Positions 47,723-58,826 of a stretch of 64,000 nucleotides of DNA are shown one piece after another (within the stretch, counting starts at the first letter, position 1; every line of letters begins with the position of its first letter). The notes beneath the pieces are model-generated. The model was not told where the DNA came from. It did no database searches and saw nothing but the letters and a program-made list of their open reading frames with translations. The DNA lies in contig JAMPIQ010000001.1 of NCBI GenBank assembly GCA_024699855.1, positions 17,112,001 through 17,176,000 of the forward strand, in the 5' to 3' direction. This stretch comes from Aphelenchoides besseyi (Eukaryota; Nematoda; Chromadorea; Rhabditida; Aphelenchoididae). The position numbers and the translations under genes were made by a program.

Positions 47723-49056
47723 TTAACCGAGATGCAACGTATCTTCCCAATGATTAAGCAAATCGACGTAGTGTGCGGTCATGGCGCTGCTTCCTTTTTG
47801 GGCTCCATTGCCTCCTGTCCTTTAGAAAGTGAATGATAGCATCGAAGAGGCTGTTAGCTTACCGAGTAGTCGATTTTGTAGCACATCTTTAACGATAAGA
47901 CGAGCTTTGGCCATAAAGACTGAAGATCTGCAGAAAATGACCATTGGCATGATTATCGTGCAGATTGGCATAATCAGAAGACTTGTTTCCTGGGCACAAT
48001 CATTGACTTGAAACATTTCGATTGAACCTACGTTCCAAAACATCGCTCTTTCCCAACTGCCATTTGTGTTGGCAAAAGTCGAGTGCTCGACGAACTGATG
48101 AACGAGCAGCAAAATAAGCGACAAAAACAACCAAATTGTAATTGAAACCAGTAGACGAGTGGCTTTGATATTCTCGCCGATTTGAAATCTCGGTGACAAC
48201 GAGTTGTAGAAGTGTTTAATGTAAACGGTTTGTTTCTCACGATTCACCTGAACAGTCAATTTCACACACGTTAGTGGATTCCGTTCAACTTACCGTAACA
48301 ACAATCGAAAAAATCAAAAGGAAAACTGCTTGAAAGACAGCAGCAAATAGAATGTGCCAATGGGTTTTAATCGGATCCTTTTCGATTTGAGTCAACGTGC
48401 ACTCCAGATAATCAAAGTTTGGAAATGAGAACTCAGTCAAGTTCCACAACAAACTTCCGCCAAATCCAATCCACTAAAATAAGTTTAATGTTGATTCCCA
48501 AAAAGAAAGCTAACCGTAAGCAGAAACAAGCGATTCAAGAGGGGTGAGAGGTTTTCAAACTCGTATTTCTGGTAGTTGCTAAAATCATTGCTATAAATGT
48601 ATCGAATACGATGAACAAACAGTGTAGCGTATAATCTTTCAACGGCCAATAAGATTCCGCTGAAGCTCAGGAATGCGCAAAATGAGACGGGAAGTGCGTT
48701 CATTTCCAAACAACTCGGCTCTGGACCATCTTCATTAAAGACCTAATTGTCAATTTTATCAACTTTTTATACTCATTCCAACATACTTTTTTACCGTAGA
48801 GACTACTTATGTATTGAAACAGAAGAATCAGCGGTCTTAGAACTTGAACGTTGTTATTAACCAAAATACAAGCTAACATGTTCCACAGAATTGTTCGAAA
48901 GTTGATGTGAAAAACATCGTAACGACGCAGCAGAAGTATCAGAACAATGCACAGAAAACTTCCGAACGCAGAGATCAACAACAGAAACACGTACAAGATG
49001 AATAAACGGAAACTAACGTCCGTGTGAATTGAGTGGTCGGTTGAGAATAACGACAT
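47723..49056 (-). CDS. Nematode seven-transmembrane chemoreceptor (SRA/SRE-like)
   Basis: Minus-strand exons encode seven hydrophobic segments. TM1 is in FRLFILYVFLLLISAFGSFL; then FHINFRTILWNMLACILVNN, SFCAFLSFSGILLAVERLYA, TRLLVSITIWLFLSLILLLV and LLIMPICTIIMPMVIFCRSS. The F-H-x-N-x-R piece between TM1 and TM2 and the ERLYAT motif after TM3 are typical of the nematode Sra superfamily (SRA, SRAB, SRB, SRE). The last exon, with the acceptor gacag, ends YVDLLNHWEDTLHLG, the D-x-L-x2-x-W-like tail of such receptors. Introns are short. These are G-protein-coupled receptors of chemosensory neurons, and the ligand cannot be predicted. The exact subfamily and the first residues are uncertain. Confidence 0.78.
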
Positions 49057-50400
49057 TCCGACCCAAATCGATGGCTCTACATTCGGTTTCTGAAAACGAT
49101 TCTATGAAATTAACCAATCACTCAAATACCGATTCGTTGTTGTAATAATCGCAAAGCCCTCAAAACTATAGTTTTCGATGTGCGACAATTAAGATGGAAA
49201 CAAGTGGATGAACAAAGCTTTCGAATTCGTTTTGTTTTCATTGGCTGTTGGCCAAACCGCTCAGGTGTTAAACAATTTGGAATGAGCAGATGGTCGGAGA
49301 AACTTGCAAAATGAGTTTAACACATGAGTGAAACCATTAGCCTGAGGTCATGCTTTCTAAGCAAATAATAACTATAGGAATGCTCATTATTCTTCAAAGG
49401 GCAATCAAAAATCGAATAATCGGTTGGTTTCCAAAGTAAACGTGAACATTTTCAGTCTCCTCTTCAACCTTGAAATGTGTTCGTTGGAGCGCTCAAATTG
49501 GTCTTCCACGTTTAATGAGACGGTAATCGAAGCCTTACGGCATTAGAATAACTTTTCTTTAGAAGTCGCCATGCCAACCGCATTGTCTTTTTCGCATACC
49601 CATTTGAAATAGCCACGCAAATTGGCTATAAGATGTTAATCTCATGGCATTTGACAGAAAATGCGCGTATGTTCACAACGAGCTCAAGACTAAAACGACT
49701 GTTTTTTCAACAGGACGTTTGTTGGTGGCTTTTGTAGTGCGGCGACTACTTCAATGTCTCCTTTTACTCAATTTGGATTAAACTACCGACCAAGATTTTG
49801 TTGTCTCAGTGGAGTCGTTTGTTCGAGAGAAATCTTCGACCAGCTGTTTTGAAATCTCAACGCTCAGTAACAATTACAAACATTGTAGTTTTTCGATTAG
49901 TTGCGTTAACAAGAAACATCTGCAGTGAAATTGAAACATAATCAAGGGTCTTTACAAAATTAATCTGCAGAACTCGATGATATAACAAACAGACATCTTG
50001 CGACCAGTCTTTTTCGGTATTCTTGCAAGTAATTTGCATAAGACGTTGAATAGTTTACTGTAGATGTCAATTGACTGCTAATAAAGTGGGGGCCTCGAGT
50101 CCAGAGCGGGAGACTGAAAGCAAACGAGTTTATTACTATCTCTCCTACAATAACACAGTCAAAGTGATTTCGGAGCGACCGCTCGGGATTAGATCGGAAC
50201 ATGAGTGAGAAATAAGATGAGGGGAGTCGGGGACAGGTCCTTACTATAAACTTGCATTCAAAAATTACAACAAATTAGTTTCTTACCTATTAGTGATTAG
50301 AAAGTTAAAAAACCATTTTGTTAAACGGCCTATGGTAAGTACTCAGTGAATTAAGAGCAACAGTTTACTTCTGATATTACGCTGCTGAAGTGATGGAAGT
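49057..50400. other. Intergenic stretch between two minus-strand genes
   Basis: I see no coding exon chain, RNA gene or mobile element ends. It should contain the chemoreceptor promoter and the 3' UTR of nothing visible on the plus strand. Confidence 0.45.
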
Positions 50401-51413
50401 TCAACAAACAATAAGAAGACGAATGTAAAACAAAAATTCATAAAAAAAACCCAAAAAAAATGCAATCGGGAAGAGAAGGAACCGGTATCCCATAGCTTTT
50501 AGAGGATTCCCATATATCCCTTTCCGCTCTTCGTCATTTGCTTTTTTCAGTACAAAAATAAACAAGTATAATCCCGTAGCAAGTGTCAGAATAATTTCAA
50601 TAGCTAGCATTTTCCAAATAAAAAGACAAATGGAGAGACAAATTGAACGACTCACAGCAATTGGATGCGAAAGAACATAGTAACAAGAAGAAATGAAAGA
50701 TTTGATAGAATTCCGATGATTGCGAGCCATTTCGCAAAATAAACTGCATTGCAGATCATTCGGATCGTCGTTTTGCTTCAGCTCATCCTTTGGCTCTTCG
50801 ATTTGTTTCGCTTCTGTTGCCTCTTGAAGGTCCATAGATCGTGATTCAACAGTAGGTTTGGTTTCTTGTTTGATTTGGGTCTCCACATGCTCTGCTTTGG
50901 GTTCGGTCTCGAATGCTTTTGATTCGACTGTTTTTGGTTCGACTTCTTTGGGCTCATCGATCGTTTCCGGACGCCCACAGTTCCGGAGAGCTCGAAGTTC
51001 AGTCAGAATCTGGAGCTGTTGCTTCGTGTCGTGCATCTTCAGTTGGTCGTAGTCTCGACGCAAATCCTTCAGCTGCACACTCATCAGCTCGCTGATGTCG
51101 CTGACTCGTTTGTACTCGACTGTCAGACCGAGAAGCAGAACGAGCAGAGAAACAGTCAGCCAACTGTTCGAGAAGCTGAAAGAACACGTAGATCAGATTT
51201 CCAGAACAATCTCACCTCTTTATGTTCTGAAAAAAAAAAAACGACTTCTTCTGGGGTTCTTCGATCCAACAGGCACGAAACGCTTCTTTGTGTCTGTAGT
51301 CCTCGTTTTCACTCATCAACTCGAAATCACTTGCACTCGAAGATGAACGATCAGTTTGCTGAAAGAAGATGGTTGAGATTAATTGAATTACTCGAATTCA
51401 TTACCTCGTCCAT
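50401..51413 (-). CDS. Unrecognised coiled-coil membrane protein
   Basis: Exons: MDE (51405-51413), an intron, QTDRSSSSASDFELMSENED through FRACWIEEPQKKSFFFFQNI, an intron near 51187-51218, then a long last exon. That exon begins with a membrane helix, WLTVSLLVLLLGLTVEY, followed by a coiled coil (ISELMSVQLKDLRRDYDQLK). A Glu/Lys/Pro-rich spacer with repeated EPK words follows, then two more hydrophobic stretches, MLAIEIILTLATGLYLFIFV and YRFLLFPIAFFLGFFYEFLF. I do not recognise a family. The topology suggests an organelle or nuclear-envelope membrane protein, but this is inference. The 5' part and upstream flank are duplicated at 30.8-31.4 kb. The ATG is the first in frame after a tctttag acceptor. 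Confidence 0.6.
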
Positions 51414-51849
51414 TGGCAGATAAGCTTCCTAAAGAACAGATCAATAAGAGGGTTTGAGATCGCCTTCAATGTCCGCGTTGGTTGGAAAGAAATCCGCAAA
51501 ACAACTGGGTTAAGAGAAGCGAAATGCAGAGTTGGAAAGTCGAGTGACCCAACAGAGGGCTTTTGGGCGAGATACCCAAGACCCACGCTCTATCGTGGCT
51601 TTTCTTTTAGCTCGTGGTCAGTTGAGTGATGGCTAGATCTTGCCGATTTATAGATTGAAGTTGAAAATATTGCATTTTGACAGTGAATGTTTTCTTGTAA
51701 TTGAGTGTTTAATGTTCAACTACAAAGTTATTTATAAATTCATCTTATAAAAATACCCGCTAAGCACGAAATTGTAACATTAAGTAGTTGATTCGACTAA
51801 GTTGCTGCAGTGGAGATACACGAAAAAAGCTCCAACAAATTGGTTAGCC
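51315..51849. repeat. Inverted duplication, arm 2, with a GON4L tail fragment
   Basis: This is the partner of 30842-31375 in opposite orientation. The outer end (51797-51849) contains the last 53 bases of GON4L coding sequence, cut off from the rest of that gene. The ancestral order GON4L followed by the coiled-coil gene is therefore implied, with this arm moved and inverted. Confidence 0.95.
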
Positions 51850-52150
51850 ATTGTGTTCTTTGTTCGAGTTCACGTTTTTAGATCCCGAATCAACAAACCA
51901 TCAACAAAATGGAACGAGCGTTGGGTGTTCGCTTGCGCGGAAAGGACATGGGCAAACCGTTGCCCGCGAAGACGACCACTAAATGAGTAAGTTGAAGGAT
52001 TCTTGTTCAACTTCTTGGCTCTTGTTTTAGAGACATTGTTACTTCTGTTCTGGTTGTGATTTGTTTATGAATCGACAGTAAACTTTTTTGGATTTTTGTA
52101 AAGTAAACAACAACAATTTATTTTACAATTAGCAAAAGACAAACGAAAAA
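51850..52150. other. Short gap with a possible tiny ORF
   Basis: Just beyond the duplication edge a cgttttTAG acceptor is followed by ATG at 51909 and 25 codons ([20 protein letters not shown]) to TGA, with a donor gtaagt immediately after. It might be the last coding exon of a very small gene, but nothing identifies it. Confidence 0.25.
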
Positions 52151-55100
52151 TCAACGGCGTCGAGTATTTTGAACCTTTTCAGCAAAGACATTGTTGTCGA
52201 GCATGTCGCAGAAGTCCGCGTAACGTTGACCGAATGCCAGCGGAATGTGCGTCTTTGCGACGTCCAGGAAAAGATCTGTGATCTCCGCCGGACGATCAGC
52301 TAGCTGACTTGCAAATCGTCGGCTTTCTTGGGCATCTTTGGCGTTGAGGACGCGAATCAACCGCTCCACATTTGTTCGATCTTGCCATCGCGTTCCATAA
52401 CGCTTTTGAAGCTACAAGCTGAACATTAGTTTCTTTACAAACTAAACGTTACTTTTTGAATGTCGAAGGTCGTTATCGCTTTCAGTTGGAATAACTTCTT
52501 GATTGGATCGGCGGCTACGAACGAATCGAGCAAACAAATGATCATCATTGCGATAACAAACAAATCGAAAATGACGATCCAAATTCCTCTTTTAAACTTT
52601 GTTTTGCAATAATCAAAGCAAAATCAAGAAATACGACCATTGAGAGAATGTAGACTGATAACCAAAAGAGATTGTACTCCAAGGCATCAAGCTAAAAATG
52701 AGTTAATACCGCTACATCGTGTTTAATTACTACAGGGTGTCCCAGCTGAAATCCTTATTTTTAAACGCTTATAACATTTTTATGTGTGAACCGATTTTTA
52801 TGAAACTTTTTTTGTTGAATAGCCTGAAGTTGGCATTTTTGTTTCATATCAAATTCGATACTAATTTCTCAACGGAAGTCATCGATAAAAGCTAATTTCT
52901 GAAATGAGCGCTTTTTTCACTTGCGTTCTCTCTTTCATTTTTTCCACTCAAAATTTCTCATGGTTTGGTCTGCTCAAGAAAAGGCGTACTGTGTTCTGGT
53001 GTTTGCCAAAACTGGAAGTGCAACGTTTGTTCAACGTCAATTCCGCAGTCATTTTGGATTGAGTCGGCGCGCTTCTGTACCCGGTCGAACGAACTTTTCG
53101 CGCTGGACTGATGAACTTTTGAATCGCGGGACTTGTGAAGCAAAAAAATCGAATCGATCACGGTTCGTCTTCTTGTTTTCCTTTTCTGATTTCTTTGTCA
53201 GGTTGGCTCGTAGCGAAGAGAACGTTGAAGCAATTTTGGACGCTATTCGCAACAATCCAAATCTTTCGGTGCGAGCAATAGCAAATCTTGAAAACATGCC
53301 CTCCAAATCTTCCGTTCATCGCATTTTGAAGGTTGAAATCTTTTGTTAATCTTTGTCATCTCATTCTCTAGGCCGAAAATTTCCACCCGTACAAGATGCG
53401 CATGCTTCACGAACTTCGTTCCGACAGCCATCAAGCTCGTGTCGAACATGCAATTTCAATTCTCGGCCTCATTGATGCTCAACATGAATTTTTGTCGAAC
53501 ATCATCTTTACCGATGAAGCTCACTTTCAACTTCACGGTCACGTTAATCATCAAAACTTCCGGTATTGGTCCGATGAAAACCCGAGTTGGTGAGGTCAAA
53601 ATGACCGTTGAATTGATTAAAACGTTGGCATCAGGTATCGTGAGGAACCGTTGCACTCACCGCGTTTGACGGTTTGGGCTGGAATCAGCAAGCGTGGAGT
53701 CATCGGCCCTTTTTTCACCCGAGAAAACGTGACCGGCAATTCATATCTTCGACTTCTGCGAGATCAAATGCACCCGATCATCTTGACTTGGCCACACTAC
53801 CACGAGTTGATTTGGATGCAAGACGGTGCACCGCCGCATTTTTCGGTTGCAGTCAGGGATTGGTTGGACGACACGTTTTCACTGCGCTGGATGGGTCGTG
53901 GAACTCCGGCAAACCCAGCTCCTCATCGGTGGCCTCCGTATAGTCCCGATCTAACTCCTTGTGACTTCTTTCTTTGGGGATATGTCAAAGGAAAAATCTA
54001 CCGTACTCAACCAACGGATTTGAACGACTTGCAAAGTCGAATTGAATTTGCGAATTTGCCGCAGGATATGGTGAATCGTGCAATTACGGATTATGAACGT
54101 CGATTGGAACTGGTTATCGATAATGATGGAAAAAACGTTGAAATTTGAAGCATAAACTCTTTGATTTTAGCCAACCAAACCCCATGAGAAATTTTGAGTG
54201 GAAAAAATGAAAGAGAGAACGCAAATGGAAAAAGCGCTCATTTCAGAAATTAGCTTTTATCGATGACTTCCGTTGAGAAATTAGTATCGAATTTGATATG
54301 AAACAAAAATGCCAACTTCAGGCTATTCAACAAAAAAAGTTTCATAAAAATCGGTTCACACATAAAAATGTTATAAGCGTTTAAAAATAAGGATTTCAGC
54401 TGGGACACCCTGTATTTGAACTTGATATCGTAGCTGAGAAGTGTGGATAGAAGGAAGGAAAGCTTTATCTACAGATCGATAAACCCATAAAAATTCAGTA
54501 TAAGTAAACGAATAAGCAAGAAGAACGTATGGAGACAAAGCGACGGTCTTTGCAATTTCCGTCATGGGTGGACGAACATCTTTTTCCAATGCTTTATCAA
54601 TGTTTAGCTGATGGAGTAAGCATTACTGAAAGGTAAAATGGCTAAAGAAAGTAACACAACAGAAGAATTATTTTGATTATTGAAGAAGTAGTCGGAAGTC
54701 TTGCACTTTTCGGGCTGAAGGCCCCAAACGCCAGGTAGTCAACTTTATTAACTCCAACCCACGCTACAAACCTAACGCCACTAACCCAACGCCACTAACG
54801 GCAAAAGACGAGAGCGAAGCGACCGTCTTGCCAACCAAAGTAAGCAATTGCAATGCGTATTTGCGAAAGAGTTTCTTTTGCGGATTCTTTAGCAAATTGT
54901 ACTTCTTGCGACGCCTTTCATCGTGTACTAACGAATCGAAAGAAAACAAGGGTTCATCTGTGGACATGATAAGTTCCCTGAATTGAAAAAACAGGTACAT
55001 TTCATAAATGCGATTCGGGAGGTGTGGATCATAACTCAAAGAAGCATTTTCTAAAAAATCAACCTGAGTTTTGTAACATCAGACAACAAACAAACCTTGT

Positions 55101-56628
55101 TTTCGTTGTCGTACCGCACAAGTGCTTGGGTTTAGATAATTTTTAATATATTCCCGACCCCACATCCGACGGTAAACACGACAAATTATTTGACGTTCGT
55201 CAACATCAATGAATTTTGTTTCTCGAACAACTTTCGCCGCTATCTGATACTAAATCACACCAATTTGATTATAAAGGCATCTACCAACTTACAGTTGTAG
55301 TAGTACGTGAAAGCTCTGGCGTCGTCAGCGCTCGTGAAATCACTTGCTGACGATTTTTTTGTTTGCAATAAACTCCTCAGTAAAATAATCCCGATCTTTA
55401 AAGGGCGACAACTCTTGTCTTCTGAATTTATCACCCCACGAATAAAATACTTTCCGGCACTATGAGCTTGAAAAAACCCCCGACCAACTTTTCTTTTAGA
55501 TTTTAAATCCCAAATAACATTCCGAATATTTAAAGTTTATTTTTCCCTAAAGAAAAAAAACGGAAAGTGCATGTAAAATGACGAAAAACTTACTATTTAT
55601 AAGAAATTACTGGGCGGCCAGTTGATGGACTGAAATATCTGCCCACGACTAACAGTCACTTGTTTTTCGCAAAGTAGAAAGATCATTAAAGAAATCCGCT
55701 GTCATATGGTCGGATCTTAATAGTTCAGCAACAAATCGACAGGAACCATTTTCCCTGTTGATGTTTTCGAGCACCTGTACAAAACGACCAAAATGCGCCG
55801 ATACGTTGATTGCAATTTGTCGAACTTCAAGAGGTTTTTGTTGAACGACTGGAGGATAGGGATCGACCTGTAAATATTTGCTTGTGATAGAAATCTTTTA
55901 AAATTCCCCTTCTTCCGTCAGCCAAAGGACAGATGCAACGACGAGCTGAATCGCCATTGAGTAAACCAACATCGACGCAAAGTTGTCCAAAACCAATGGT
56001 GAATTTATCAAATATACATTCCGTCCAAGGATACTGTATCTTCAAGAGTACCAAGAAGATATCCACGAGGATGAACAATCCATTGATCCACAAACTAGAT
56101 TTGAGCATCGCTTCTTCCACTGTCGAAAGCTGTAAAAGACATATAAATTACAATTTCTTTACTGACACATAGACAGTTGCTTAGTGGCCATGTCAACTAC
56201 TAGAACATTGTCTGAATGCCCCCATTTTGACTTTCAAAAGTTGTTTTGTTAGGAACGAATCATTCAATTTATAGTCAGAATACTCGCGCTTAGGAATTTC
56301 AAGAACAAATAACAGTAATAATCCCGACTAAGAAAGAGTTCTTTGTTGTTTAGAAATGGTGCCCGCAAATGTCTGAATTTGCTAACGCGCATCCGCGGAA
56401 ATTCAACTTCCCAATCATCTATGTGGTTGATTTACTTACATGTTCCATTGTGAAGTGACATCGAAAATGAACTGTTCTAAGTGTCTTACAGATGTACAAA
56501 GCGATTAAAAGTACTGCAATTGCTGACCATATAATCAAAAAACAGATCCAGTAAATGACCACCCAAATCTGACTAGGAACAATACTCGAAGCGTAGTCCA
56601 TAATCGAATCAACAGTTGAACTTGCCAT
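52151..56628 (-). CDS. Multi-pass membrane protein of unknown family, split by a mariner insertion
   Basis: A chain of minus-strand exons with short introns is visible: SIVPSQIWVVIYWICFLIIW (helix), SLWINGLFILVDIFLVLLKI (helix), a cytosolic or lumenal part with ERQIICRVYRRMWGREYIKN and NRIYEMYLFFQFRELIMSTD, LLTLVGKTVASLSSFAVSGV, SPYVLLAYSFTYTEFLWVYR and WIVIFDLFVIAMMIICLLDS. The end is ITDLFLDVAKTHIPLAFGQR and a final NTRRR. It has perhaps six hydrophobic segments and 550-600 residues. I recognise no family. Exon borders near 55,250-55,860 are uncertain, and the whole may be two genes. The transposon at 52731-54414 lies in one of its introns, nine bases from the donor. Confidence 0.5.
52731..54414 (+). 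mobile_element. Mariner-type element with long inverted termini
   Basis: The ends read CAGGGTGTCCCAGCTGAAAT inward from both sides and are bounded by TA (52731-52732 and 54413-54414), the duplicated target. The inverted termini run about 233 bp (52731-52963 and 54182-54414) with very few differences, and the left one includes the start codon of the transposase. Removing the element restores an ordinary 48-bp intron in the host gene. Near-identical termini and an uninterrupted spliced reading frame point to a recent insertion. Confidence 0.93.
52960..54148 (+). CDS. Spliced transposase, DUF4817-type HTH plus DDE domain
   Basis: The protein starts MVWSAQEKAYCVLVFAKTGS, a helix-turn-helix of the DUF4817 type found in arthropod mariner/IS630-like transposases. 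It continues RAIANLENMPSKSSVHRILK and the catalytic domain: first Asp in IIFTDEAHFQLHG, then NFRYWSDENPSW, LTVWAGISKRGVIGPFF, second Asp in LIWMQDGAPPHF and third in YSPDLTPCDFFLWG. Three small introns (53163-53201, 53331-53371, 53589-53635) keep the frame throughout with no stop. The gap between the second and third Asp, about 46 residues, is longer than usual because of a Gly/Pro-rich insert (WMGRGTPANPAPHRW). It is probably functional. The gene is antisense to its host gene. Confidence 0.9.
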
Positions 56629-57016
56629 TTTACTGTGCAATTTTTTTACGCCTTTATCATCATTGAATATTATGTTTAGTTGTAGCAATCAATTTGGTAT
56701 CTGTTTAACTATTCCAATTAACGTCTTGTCCGGTAGATTGGCGTTGATTTTGTAGCGTGGGTTAGGAAATTTGGTTGACTGGCGATGGAAGCGCTTGGCT
56801 CCTGGGAAATTGCAAGAGCTACAATAACTTACTCACAATATCTATTAGATAGAGAGGCTGTCATTCTCTAAATGGCTTAAAAGACTCCTTCACAATCGCC
56901 CTTCGGTCGATCGTTCCCCCGCTTTTTTGTCCCTTTGGTTTGTTCCGGGTTTGATTTTTCAAGTTCATACAGTGGCGCTCACTGAAATAGGGACGGTCGC
57001 TTTTAATGGCCATTTT

Positions 57017-58118
57017 TCAATAAGAAGTGGCCATACCCTTATTCTTAATGACTTCCAGGCATCGACACTTCATTGACTCAACCAATACACAGCATCGCGA
57101 AGTCGGAATTGCTTCCCATGCTTCCTAGATGACGTGAAACAGTTGTTCCTTGGATTTCGGCTTGCGCCGCTTGATTTCTTTGTTCACTTCAATCCAGAGC
57201 ATTTCGATGGGATTCAAATCCGGGCTCTTAGCTGGCCACTTCATGATAGTGTATCCGTGACCAGCTAGAAACTCCTTCGCCTTCTTTGATGTGTGTTTTG
57301 GATCATTGTCCGCCTAAAAAAATAAGGTGCGACCTTAAAATGAATGATTTACCTGGAAAATCCAATCTTTCAACTGGTTTTCTTCGATGAACGGACGCAG
57401 GGCACCATCAAGAATCTGATCTGTGTAAACGTGCTGATCCATAATTCCTTGAATGCGGTAAATAGGCCCTGTACCATTCGCAGACATGCAACCCCAGACC
57501 ATGACTGACTTTGGATCATGCTTGACAGTTGCTTTGGTGCACTTTGGGCTAAATTCTTCACCAGGACGGCGTCGAACATACGCTTTTCCATCGGATCCAG
57601 TTGAATTGAACTTCGATTCGTCTGTCCACAAAACCTAAAACAGCTGTGCGAATTGAATCAAAAAAATCGCTTACCTTGTTCCATTGTTCTTGGGTCCAGT
57701 TCAAGTGCTCTTTAGCGAATTCAAGGCGCGCTTTTCGGTTCTTCTGACTGATAAAAGGTTTCTTGCGTACTACGCGTCCCATCAAACCAAATTCGTTGAG
57801 CCGGCGTTTCACTGTACTGATGGAAATTGGCTTCGAAAGACGACCTTGAAGTTCGTCGTGAATATCAACGGCTGTTTTGTGACGATTTCCTTCAGACAAA
57901 CGGTGGATTCTGCGATTATCACGTGCAGTAGTCTTGCGTTGACGTGTTCGGACCTCTTTTTGAATGGAACCAGTGCTTTGGACATGTTTTGCGGCTTGGA
58001 AACAAGCATTCTTAGACAGACCCACTTTTTCGGCAATCTTTTGATACGAATAGCTATCTTGGTGCAAATCAACGATGCGCTGGCGTTGAGCAGGAGTAAC
58101 ATGTGTAGAACGACCCAT
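57017..58118 (-). pseudogene. Tc1-family DD34E transposase with one premature stop
   Basis: The start MGRSTHVTPAQRQRIVDLHQ leads a paired-like HTH, followed by SISTVKRRLNEFGLMGRVVR. The DDE domain has VLWTDESKFNSTG, VMVWGCMSANGTGP, ADNDPKHT and SPDLNPIEMLWIE, with 34 residues between the second Asp and the Glu. Two short introns (near 57315-57354 and 57637-57675) splice in frame. A TAG at 57125-57127 (after QLFHVI) interrupts the last exon, about 36 codons before the natural stop at 57017. The catalytic triad is upstream of the stop, so some activity cannot be excluded. Confidence 0.88.
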
Positions 58119-58511
58119 TATTAACAACACAAAATAAAAAATTGAAGAAAACCGCCATTAAAAGCGATCGTCCCTATTTAATTGAAAACGGGTGTTTTCA
58201 TTTTTTAATGTGAATTCTAAGTTTGAAGTTTATTTCCACAGTCGGTTATAATAAACGGTGGAGAAAAGAGGAGGAGGGAGAGTATGCACGCGTGACATTT
58301 GCGGAGCAGGTTTTCTTTTCGAGGTGAACGTCTTGTAGAGGGACGTCGTTGTTTATTTGTATGGGCTTTGTTGTAAACTGTCCGTGTGTTTTTGTTATGC
58401 AAATTTTTCTCTTTTTGTCGTTTCATTCGGTTTGTTTGGTCTGTTCATTCGATTTCATTCGTTGGTGTTCAGCCGGTCTTCGATTTTTCGTTTTTGGTCC
58501 TCCGATTTGTG

Positions 58512-58826
58512 ATGTCAAGTAGGTTGGGTTGTTCGGGTAACGTAATTCCTCGTGTTCTTTTCGGTCTGAATGGTCGTTCGTACACGAAGGTGCCTTTGCT
58601 TGAGGTCATGCGTTGCTCTTCCCATGTTGGGGCGTCTGCTTCCATTGATGATGAGAAGTGGTTGGCTGTTGCCGATCGAATTCGTTCCGGGTACTACCGA
58701 GATGATGCTCGGGCGAAAGCGGAAGAGGAGCTGCGGCTGCGTGGCGAAGAATTGCGTAAGGCTAACGAGGAAAACGAGGCGCTGAAGAAGGAACTGGCGG
58801 AGGCGAAACGCAAGTGTGAATTCTAA
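58512..58826 (+). CDS. Passenger coiled-coil ORF inside the Tc1 element
   Basis: A 104-codon frame starts MSSRLGCSGNVIPRVLFGLN and has a globular-looking middle (MRCSSHVGASASIDDEKWLA). It ends in a strong charged coiled coil, KAEEELRLRGEELRKANEEN then EALKKELAEAKRKCEF. It is open without introns and is G-rich compared with the AT-rich flanks. No similarity to transposases is visible. An in-frame extension upstream to 58386 is hydrophobic and probably not used. It could be captured host sequence, a second gene of the element or part of a nested insertion. Confidence 0.5.
   Translation: MSSRLGCSGNVIPRVLFGLNGRSYTKVPLLEVMRCSSHVGASASIDDEKWLAVADRIRSGYYRDDARAKAEEELRLRGEELRKANEENEALKKELAEAKRKCEF

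Noticed and set aside
54740..54790. Short tandem repeat ccactaacccaacg near the mariner host gene
   Set aside because: Only two imperfect units inside an intron or exon border; no array and no functional hint.
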